Below, in pieces: positions 53,775-64,000 of a stretch of DNA of 64,000 nucleotides; positions within the stretch are counted from its first letter, which is position 1, and every line of letters starts with the position of its first letter. The notes under the pieces were generated by a model that saw nothing but the letters and a program-made list of their open reading frames with translations, made no database searches and had not been told where the DNA came from. The position numbers were made by a program, and so were the translations under genes. The DNA comes from Elysia crispata (lineage: Eukaryota > Mollusca > Gastropoda > Plakobranchidae): contig JAWDGP010005296.1 in assembly GCA_033675545.1 (NCBI GenBank), positions 167,501 to 231,500 on the forward strand. Direction: 5' to 3'.

Positions 53775-56700
53775 GTAAGCAATTTTACTTTTTCAGAAAT
53801 GTGTTCATTCTTTTACAGGATTATAAATGATTTGGAAATTTGTGTACCCCATCTAAATGTCCTAACAAGTGTTATATACAAAGACTCTGAATTTCTTTCT
53901 TGATGAAACTATCTAGGTGTAATAGAGTGATAATCTGCTCTGCCAGTGTCAGCATTTGTTATTTTCAATGCTGGTTGGAACTCTGTGCGCAGGGCTTCAT
54001 TTTGTTTTGGGAACTTTTGTGGTAAAAATTTATCTTGGCTTTTTGTAGGAGTGGTAAAAGGGTAAATTTGCAGATATCAGTACAACTCAAGTTAGGCTCC
54101 ACAATATGACAATTAAACATTTCTCGACGAATTTGAAACTTGTAGGGTTTTAGAGCAACACAAAAATGCTTATATCTTGAAAACTATTTATTTGGGACAG
54201 ATGAAACCTTGTTCGGCATATCAAATTCATTGAGAAAAATACAATTTTGAAGCTTAAAGTGAGTTGAGGGCTGATAACTGCAAAAATACTGGTAAAAGTT
54301 CACCTCTGCCAATCAAGCAAGTATCAATGCTCTTGGGTTGGATGTCAATGATAGGGGAATCATTTTTATGTGCTAGCATGCTTGACTGCTTTCTGTTTTC
54401 TGACCTTGGGTTACAAATTGTGTAGAAAGATCGATTTAGTCCTTCAGCACCCATACCCATGACCATTTCCTTTACTTGGAGATCAATATATCCCAATTCT
54501 CTTAGAAGAGAACAACTATTGATAATTAAAACTGCTGCTTCAACTTAATATCTATTTTATCTAAACAACTGATCTGCATTTACATATTTCATCACATTGT
54601 GGGAAGTGGTGGGAGGGAGGAGAAAAAGTAAATAAAATTCATATTTTAATACCTGAATAAGTAAAATGATCTAGTATATATCTAGCAAGAAAAGAAAAAG
54701 CAAGGGGAAGAATTTAATTTAGAAATGAAATTAAAATAGTATGTGCACTAACTATTTTAGCCTTTACCTTAAGGGGGCGTACCAGAAATGTATTTTTCAT
54801 TTCTGAGTTATGGTGTGACTACTGAAGAGTAGGAAATTGTTGATTTTGGGAATGATGGTCATGAGTAATTTGAATTTGATTGGGCAAGTATAAAAAAAAT
54901 GATGCACATTACCATTTGTTGCCTTAAATATGTAGGAAAACTGAGATATCTGAATATAGAACAAGAAGGCTGTAAATATCACTATACGAGCTAAATCTTT
55001 CACATGTTTCTATTATAAATTAAAAATGTATGATGTATCTTTTTTTTTAAATCTTATTGAGTTATTGCTGCATCTCTCTCTCTTTTTTTTTACTTTCCCC
55101 TTTCTTTTCTAACATCAAAACAAGCCAATTTATTTTGTTGATCACATAATGGTTTATTCATTCGGTAATTGGCAAATATTTCAGTGCAGTTAGCTCTAGT
55201 GTCAAGTGCTTGGGTCAACACAATACCATACTAAATACTGTGCATCATGATCAGTACGCAATTGTGGTTTCTGTGCCCTGAATAGAAAGGAAGAAAAGGA
55301 TGATACCGACCGACTGTCTGTTGTGCTTGATATAGTTTAAGCTTGCTGGGAACAATTTCTTTTGAGCTGCCTTCTGCCCTATTTCCGACTTTGCGATTGT
55401 CAGTTTGCTTCCTGCATCTTTGACCACTTCCCTTTCTTTCATATTTATTGTGCCTTGTTCATGAGTAGTGCCCCGTGCTTACGGAGATCCTGGTATTTGA
55501 GGTGGATTATTCCTTGCACTGCAATATGCAACTCACCAGTTTGGCCCATGTTTTCTAAAGAGAAGTGAGCATTGTGGTTCTCACAGGGTCACGTGTAGAC
55601 AGAATATTAAAACACGCAGACTTTTTATCAACCATTCATGCCATAGATGTAATCATCTCCTCAGAAGGGAGTAACCACCCTTTGCTGTGCTTACAAAGTG
55701 AAAATGTTTTACTGTCAGGCATGTTATAGTTAAATTAGCGTAAATTTTCTACATAAGAAATGTATAATCTACAGATCTAATGACCTGGTTTCACTTTTTG
55801 CACCTTTAGGGTAGGAGGTTATTGAAAGCGTTAGCCCTGCAGTTGCATCTAAATTTCAAACACATTGAAAAAATTACTTGAAGTGATACTAAACAGTGTT
55901 CAGTAGTTTTGATAAGGCGTTCACTGTAAGAGTAATCTGAACTTTAATGTGAGAGCAATATTTACAGACACTGAAAAAGTCAGTTTTATCCAAAATTCCA
56001 CCTGGATTTATGATGCAAGCAAACAGTTGTCTGATATCTTTTTTTTTAACTCAGTGGTGCTATTTTGAAAATGAGGATATTTTGATATTGAATTTTGATA
56101 CATCAGTTAATATCTAGATACAGAAGCCCTTAGAATTAGATCACTTTTTGTGGATGATGAACTGGGCATAATCAATAACAGTGGTAATACATGATAACAA
56201 AAAGAAAATTTGTGTTTTACCGATAGGATCTTGACTTTATAATTTTAAAGCTGAGTTTTTATAATGGCTTGAATGTGTACTGAACTTGCAAACATTTTTC
56301 TTGTATTGAATTAGAAAGTTACAGTGGAAACCTCAAAAAAACCGAGGTCTGATTATTCGATTTTCTCATAAACCGAATTACGGGAGGTGATAGGTTTTTT
56401 TTTTCTCTTTGGCTTTGTTAGAATCAGACTCATATTTCGAAGCATTTCTGATTTGATTCTCTTAATTCGAAGTCGATACCACCTCATAAGGCATCACAAA
56501 AGTGCTACATGCATCTCTCAAGCAGCAAGCAATGCCAATCACTGCCCAAGAAAGGCTGATCAGTGCACTAACAAATCAAGAAGGGAGTAAATGCATTAAA
56601 AATTAAGTACACATAACTGTACCAGTAGCAAATCTATACTGATAGTGATAGCAATGTGGGCCAGGGGAAGGGGAGGGTTGCTCGTTGCAGGCTCAGTACA

Positions 56701-56851
56701 CACTCACTCAATGAGTCTTAGACTGTGTTAAACCTATTTTTGTAATTTGAATACTCTTAATTCGAAGATTTAATCCATTCCCATACAATTTGAATTATGA
56801 GGTTTCTACTGTATACCTTCACTTAGTTGTAATGTTTTTTCTTACTCTCAG
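53775..56851 (+). other. RPL38: RPL38 intron after the start codon
   Basis: 3077 bp, from ATG/GTAAGC to TTTTTTCTTACTCTCAG. It contains a pogo-like MITE (56322-56811) that ends 40 bp before the acceptor. I looked for C/D-box snoRNAs: the best C-box-like word (ATGATGA near 56155) has no pairing terminal stem. An unexplained GC-richer patch lies at about 55290-55570. Confidence 0.85.
56322..56811. mobile_element. Pogo/Tigger-like MITE, 490 bp
   Basis: Begins CAGTGGAAACCTCA and ends in the inverse (TGAGGTTTCTACTG), flanked by TA at 56320-56321 and 56812-56813. CAGT ends, a TA duplication and repeated TTCGAA words are typical of pogo-type elements. There is no transposase frame, so it is non-autonomous. 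Confidence 0.85.
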
Positions 56852-56912
56852 CCTAAACAAATTCAAGAAATTAAAGACTTCCTCTTGACAGCCAGGAGAA
56901 AGGATGCAAAAT
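56852..56912 (+). CDS. RPL38: RPL38 second coding exon
   Basis: Encodes [20 protein letters not shown] plus one base of a Ser codon, ending at AAAT/GTGAGT. It matches residues 2-21 of eukaryotic ribosomal protein L38 (eL38) almost exactly; the human protein as I recall it starts [20 protein letters not shown]. eL38 is a small basic component of the 60S subunit in the cytosol. The branch point and pyrimidine tract for this exon must lie within or beside the 40 bp left by the MITE. Confidence 0.98.
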
Positions 56913-59331
<2,419 letters not shown>

Positions 59332-59357
59332 GTCTGGCTGTCCATGAACTTAAGTAA
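59332..59357 (+). CDS. RPL38: RPL38 last coding exon
   Basis: Completes Gly63 and encodes LAVHELK followed by TAA (59355-59357). The conserved C-terminus of L38 in vertebrates is LAVKELK. The total length is 70 residues, the same as human L38, with no break. Confidence 0.98.
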
Positions 59358-59371
59358 ACCTATGTTTTCAA

Positions 59372-59377
59372 AATAAA
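59372..59377 (+). promoter_or_regulatory. RPL38: RPL38 poly(A) signal
   Basis: AATAAA 15 bases after the stop codon. A very short 3' UTR is usual for ribosomal protein mRNAs. Confidence 0.9.
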
Positions 59378-60023
59378 ATTTAAAAAAATGTAAAGATGCT
59401 GCATTTCCTTGTACTTTAATGTAATCTGTTATTTTTAATGTTTTTGTCTTTTTTTTTTAACAATTGACCTGCATTCCATTTTCCAGTATCATCGGGTTGT
59501 TCAGCAAGTCATTTGAGAAACTAAAAACTTACAAGTTTGTTGTCAAGTGGCATACTTTAACTAGAAGTAGAAGTTCTAGATCTATCTTTTCATCGACATT
59601 TAACACCTATTGATTAGACTAATTTGTCAAATTAAACCACTTAAAAAATAAAGACAAAAAAATATATAAATGGGTACCCAAAAGGGTTTGAAATAAGCAA
59701 GAATTTCCATAGAGTTGACTGTAAACTTACTATAATAATTTTCTTTTTCAAATGTATCATTGAATTAAAATCTGCTATTGATTTTGCTCCATCTCATTTG
59801 GTGGATGGAGAGAAAATGCATGTATTGCGCTGTATGTAGAATGTCACACTGGTCTGTTGTTTTTTTGCTGGGCGTTATTTGCCAAGTGCAATCTTTTCAC
59901 CCTCATTAGTCTTTATGTGATACCTAGTATTTCAGGAAGAGATTAAGTATAAGGTTGAATGGACAAGTATCAATAAGATTGTTTTAGTCTCGTAAAAATA
60001 TGAACTGTACCATTTTAGATATA

Positions 60024-60550
60024 CAGTTGAGTCCAAATAGTTCGAATTCTTGGATATTTCGAAGTCGTTTAGTTTGACCGGATATTTCTCTATTTAAGCT
60101 TTATTGAAAAATATCAGTTAGTTCGAAATTTGAAATAAGGATCCGGTTCGAAGCAATTTTAGGGTGATTTTTTTTTATTCTGACACAGTGGATGCACTTT
60201 TCCAGGCTTGTAAAACAAAATACAAAATACATGTAGTGCTATGCTCTACGCTGCAAGTGATTCTAGTGTGATTTTTTTTATTCTGACACAGTGGATGCAC
60301 TTTTCCAGGCTTGTAAAACAAAATACATGTAGTGCTATGCTCCACGCGGCAAGTGATTCTAGTGTGTGTGTGTTTGCACACCTACATTACAGGCAAGAGT
60401 CTGCAATAAGGCTACAAGAGAGAAAGGGGTTAGCGCGCCCCCCCGCACACTTTTACGACATTTCTGATCTGTCATCCACATTTTTTTAACTCTCTTTCAC
60501 TATGCATTCTGATAATTCGAAGTCCTTTTTTTATCCAAATGACTCAACTG
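60024..60550 (+). mobile_element. Pogo-like MITE, copy A
   Basis: Starts CAGTTGAGTCCAAATAGTTC and ends in the inverse (ATGACTCAACTG). The left flank is TA; the right flank is CA, so the duplication is imperfect. Inside is a direct duplication of a segment of about 104 bp (60164-60267 and from 60268). It shares most of its length with the inverted copy at 61204-61630 but is not the same family as 56322-56811. There is no transposase. Confidence 0.85.
60164..60370 (+). repeat. Internal direct duplication in MITE copy A
   Basis: Two near-identical units of about 100 bp, each starting GTGATTTTTTTTATTCTGAC (T-run length varies by one) and ending TGATTCTAGT. The first has an extra AAAATAC. Copy B has a single unit. 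Confidence 0.9.
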
Positions 60551-61203
60551 CATTTTTTTTTTTTTGCCTTCATGGTTTTGGAACTGCAACTTTGAAATTT
60601 ACTGCACATTCTTACCACAGCTTGAGGTTAAATTTTGATCCAAACAGTGCAAATGTGAAGAGAAAAGTATAAAACTATTGAAAGTTCATTGTAATTCTTA
60701 ATATCTTAATTAGGAAGCATATTCTTAAGAAGAAATAGTCCAGTGTAGTCTAAATCAGTAGAGAAAAATAGTTTGATGAACAGACATTCTTAAGTCGAGT
60801 AGGAGCCTACATGTACATATACCATTCAATACTACAGTTCCCAGACACATGTAATATGTTTTTTAGCTGAAAAACTGGCTTTTTGCTAATGCAATTGCAA
60901 TCAGTTTTTGTGCAAAATTTTAGAAATCTGCATGGTTAAGTAGCCACTTTTGATAAGGAAGTTTCAGGTGCAGTTTCAAATATTTTTTCTTTCATGTCAC
61001 TTTTGAAAAAAAGAGCTTTGATAAAAATTTGAAACTTTCTGTTTTTAAAATTACATAGCTCTATCTAGAGCTACAAAATTAATGTCTCGCTATGTATTTA
61101 ATTTCTGGGGACAGTTGCAATGCAATACATGTACATGTTATTGATAGAAATTACTTTGTCAGGGTAGCCATAGAAAAAATTCCACATCATCAATCTGTTT
61201 ATA

Positions 61204-61630
61204 CAGACGAGTCCGCTTATTTCGAAGTCATTCGGATAAAAAGAGGGCTTCAAATTATCAGAATACGTAGAGAAAGAGATTTTTCAAAAAATGTGGATGG
61301 CAGATCAAGAATGTTGTGTCAATGTGCAGGGGGATAGAAGTGGGCCTTATTGTAGACTCTTGCCTGTAGTGTAACATAGGTGGAAACACGCACACCAGAA
61401 TCGCTTAAAGAGCATAGTACTACATGTATGTTGTTTTACATGCCTGTAAAAATGCTTTCACTCTGTACTGTTAGGATAAAAAAATCATGCCAAAATTGCT
61501 TCGAATTAACCGGATCCTTATTTCAAAATTCGTACTAACCAATATTTTTTAATAAAGCTTAAATAGAGAAATATTCGGTAAAATCAAACCACTTCGAACT
61601 ATCCGGATTCTAATTATTTGGACTCAACTG
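61204..61630 (-). mobile_element. Pogo-like MITE, copy B (inverted)
   Basis: The reverse complement aligns along its length with 60024-60550, sharing TCTATTTAAGCTTTATT, AAATAAGGATCCGGTT and the TTCGAA-rich ends, without the internal duplication. The left flank is TA and the right flank CA. With copy A it forms an inverted pair separated by about 650 bp. Confidence 0.85.
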
Positions 61631-62073
61631 CACATGTATAATAACATTAACAAAGACCATGAAAGAAGATTGAATTAGTTAGAAATTTTATTCAAAATGA
61701 GGCTCAAGAAAAAAAAAACCTCAGAAATTAGGAACCAGAGTGACTGAGATCATTCTTTGTCTACTTTGAAGTTTTGTGCTTAACCGTGGAATTACTGCAC
61801 ACTGTACTTAATTGTTCACACCATCTTCTAATTACCTAGCTCAACAAGAATGTTGAGCACTCTTGGGGACAATGATAATAGACCTAAATCATGTGAGCCA
61901 TAACTACGACCACTCACTACAACAAATAAATCTCGGTTACACAGCAAAAAATATACGATAGTAATTTGCAGTGAAGACGACATCAAATCCTTAATAAAAC
62001 GGAACAATTTGTAAAAAAAAAAAAAAAAACAACCTGCGATGGAAAACATTTTTCTTTCTTAACCCTGACTTGT

Positions 62074-62160
<87 letters not shown>

Positions 62161-64000
62161 AGTGAAATGTATGGATTTTACTCGGTAAACCGCCCTCTTT
62201 CATCCGAGAGTTTAATGATTTTGAAAACAGGCTAAAGTCAATTATTGAGAATACGGTATTAAATTCAGGTAAATGAATAACATTTTTAAATACGATTAGC
62301 AAAGACATACAGAGTAAAAAAAAAAAGAAACTGAAACAAAAATCACCTTTTGATCCCTGCTGACATTACAAAACGAATAACCAAATGTATTAAAATTATA
62401 ATTATATAATTATAAAATTAAAAATGAACAATATGGAAAGCCTCGAACTGAAAAAAAAAAAAAAGAAGAAGCACATGTATACAGAAAGAATGCAAGAAAT
62501 CTACCGAAACGGTACAGCCGCAAGTCACAATGGAGGACAAAAGCAATTAAGCATTGAACTTCAATGCTTAAAAAATTTGAAGACGCGAACTTCGTGACAG
62601 AATCAAAACGGCGAAGAGTTTCATAAGCAAAACTAAATAGAGCTGCAGACTCAAAGCCTGAGCTTGGCAGAATCGGCGAGCAGATTGTTGAGAAGGTTAT
62701 TCTCGACGTCAAATCAAAGACAAACTTCGACCAATGGAATAAAAAGATGTGATACTGATAGACTAATACTAAGTAATAGACTGGTTCAACATTGGCAACA
62801 AGAACTGATACAGTCCAATGATCTGTTTAGATATGCAGCTTTTTACATGTATTTTATCCATCCATATCGAATGAGCTCCAAATGTGACTAAAATTTGCCT
62901 TAAAATATTCGGTGATCAGAGATGCACAAGCCCACATAATCAGCCACATCAAGAAAACGTTACATGTACATGTATTAATACAACTACAACTTTTTTTTTT
63001 TGTAATTACAAGGACGGAAATCCATGGTGTAAAGAAAAACCATTCAAACTTGGATGTAACCATGGGAAGTTCTGACGGCGCCGAGAAATTCGAACTAATG
63101 TTGTACATGTACTTATTACTATTAGTAATAAGTCAAATAATAAAATTACTCCTTTGACAACTACAACACCTTTACATTAAGATGATTAACGTAGGATTTT
63201 ACCTAGTCGACGGGCTGGCAACGACAAAACAGACTCCTAGAAATGTCGAAAAGATTTAAAAAAAAAATACATACATGTCACCCTCGACCTGAACATGGGA
63301 CTGTAAGAACCATTTAAAACAAAACAAAACAAAAACAAAAAGCATCATCAACTACATCCACACGGATAGTATATGTAACTGACCATCTCCCATCATTGAA
63401 AACCTGTCTAAAGTATTGAAATACGCCTGTCAACTTTCCTACTTGATAATTTATTCAATAAAGCAGCAAAACCGCCGTAAAAGAAAACGGAATCAAACAA
63501 AAGTTAAAATACATTTAAAACGATAAGCTTCAACCATCAAGGAGTACCGGTTGTAGTCAAATCAAGCATCGAGACCACTGAAGAAATAAACACCCCGTAT
63601 GCTGAAACAAGATAAGCAACAACAAAGAAAAAATTATTGCTCTCTCTAAGTCCAAGTCAAGATACAAAAATCATTATTTTCCGTTTCTGTTTAAAAACTA
63701 CATGTATTTCTTAAGCTTAGGCCTAGTCGCTTAGGCTTTGTTGCCAGGCGTTCGACTTACTTCAAGGATATTAACTCGGTGAAATTTATTAGGGATATGA
63801 TCGTCTATTCCCAAAAATGATTTCTGTCCACTCAAAGTCAAAGCCCAGTGCCTCAGAAAGCGATCATTGAACAAAGACCTTCGGAAAAACAAGACACATA
63901 CAAAGACTATAACAGAATGAATTTACAACTCGATTTCATCAACTCACATCGAGCTTCAGATCATACCACTAAAAAGAAAAAAATTAGCCATAACGCTAAC
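61631..64000. other. No gene seen
   Basis: AT-rich sequence with (AT)n at 62081-62158 and frequent ACATGT words. The plus-strand frame at 62884-63075 has several Cys codons but starts at GTG and crosses a T-run; I do not call it a gene. Confidence 0.55.
62081..62158. repeat. (AT)n microsatellite, about 39 units
   Basis: A pure TA tract; the poly-Ile/Tyr frame across it is an artefact. Confidence 0.98.

Noticed and set aside
56147-56256. C/D-box snoRNA in the RPL38 intron
   Set aside because: A C-box-like ATGATGA and a CTGA are present, but the flanks cannot pair into a terminal stem and no D' box is clear.
62884-63075. Cys-containing 63-codon plus-strand frame
   Set aside because: It begins at GTG, crosses a T-run, lacks splice sites and has no recognisable domain.

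Overview
This window is AT-rich animal nuclear DNA. It has spliced genes with GT-AG introns, a mariner transposon with an open transposase frame, pogo-like non-autonomous elements, and a very high density of microsatellites, mainly (CT/GA)n with (CTT)n, (CTA)n, (ATT)n, (GACA)n and (AT)n. The NXPE-like gene, the RPL38 gene structure, the abundant TAGATCT and TACATGTA words and the microsatellite load suggest a lophotrochozoan, most likely a gastropod mollusc. That assignment is an inference; no species-diagnostic marker was found.

Layout. (1) About 2.6-13.1 kb, minus strand: a four-exon gene for an unrecognised 232-residue protein with two transmembrane segments and a PPxY-bearing tail. I assembled it from splice sites with matching codon phases. 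Its first intron carries a mariner element (9820-11193) with perfect 30-bp inverted repeats and a TA duplication. (2) About 13.1-33.8 kb: no convincing gene. It holds dense microsatellites, a 1.55-kb array of a CpG-rich 37-bp minisatellite (21957-23503), and near its right end a weak candidate exon pair on the minus strand beside a CpG-richer, promoter-like patch. (3) About 33.8-41.8 kb: no gene. It holds a nested inverted-repeat (fold-back-like) structure at 34419-35296, a short 50-bp minisatellite, and long (CT), (GACA) and (AAC)(AAT) arrays. (4) 42446-46207, minus strand: a two-coding-exon NXPE-like gene, a single-pass membrane protein of 826 residues with a PC-esterase-type C-terminal domain. 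(5) 46.2-53.7 kb: microsatellites plus a promoter-like patch at 50.15-50.72 kb with an AP-1 site, an E-box and a strong splice donor. (6) 53743-59357, plus strand: ribosomal protein L38 (RPL38), complete at 70 residues in four coding exons. A pogo-like MITE ends 40 bp before its second coding exon. (7) 59.4-64 kb: a pair of related pogo-like MITEs in opposite orientation, an (AT)n array and a strong excess of ACATGT words; no gene is supported.

The three genes have no evident functional link. RPL38 belongs to the large ribosomal subunit, the NXPE-like product to the secretory pathway or cell surface, and the two-TM PPxY protein to membranes, where a WW-domain ubiquitin ligase could bind it. 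From about 52.3 kb to 62.0 kb, around RPL38, long dinucleotide arrays are absent although they are frequent elsewhere. I saw no rRNA, convincing tRNA, CRISPR array, reverse transcriptase, or virus-derived element.
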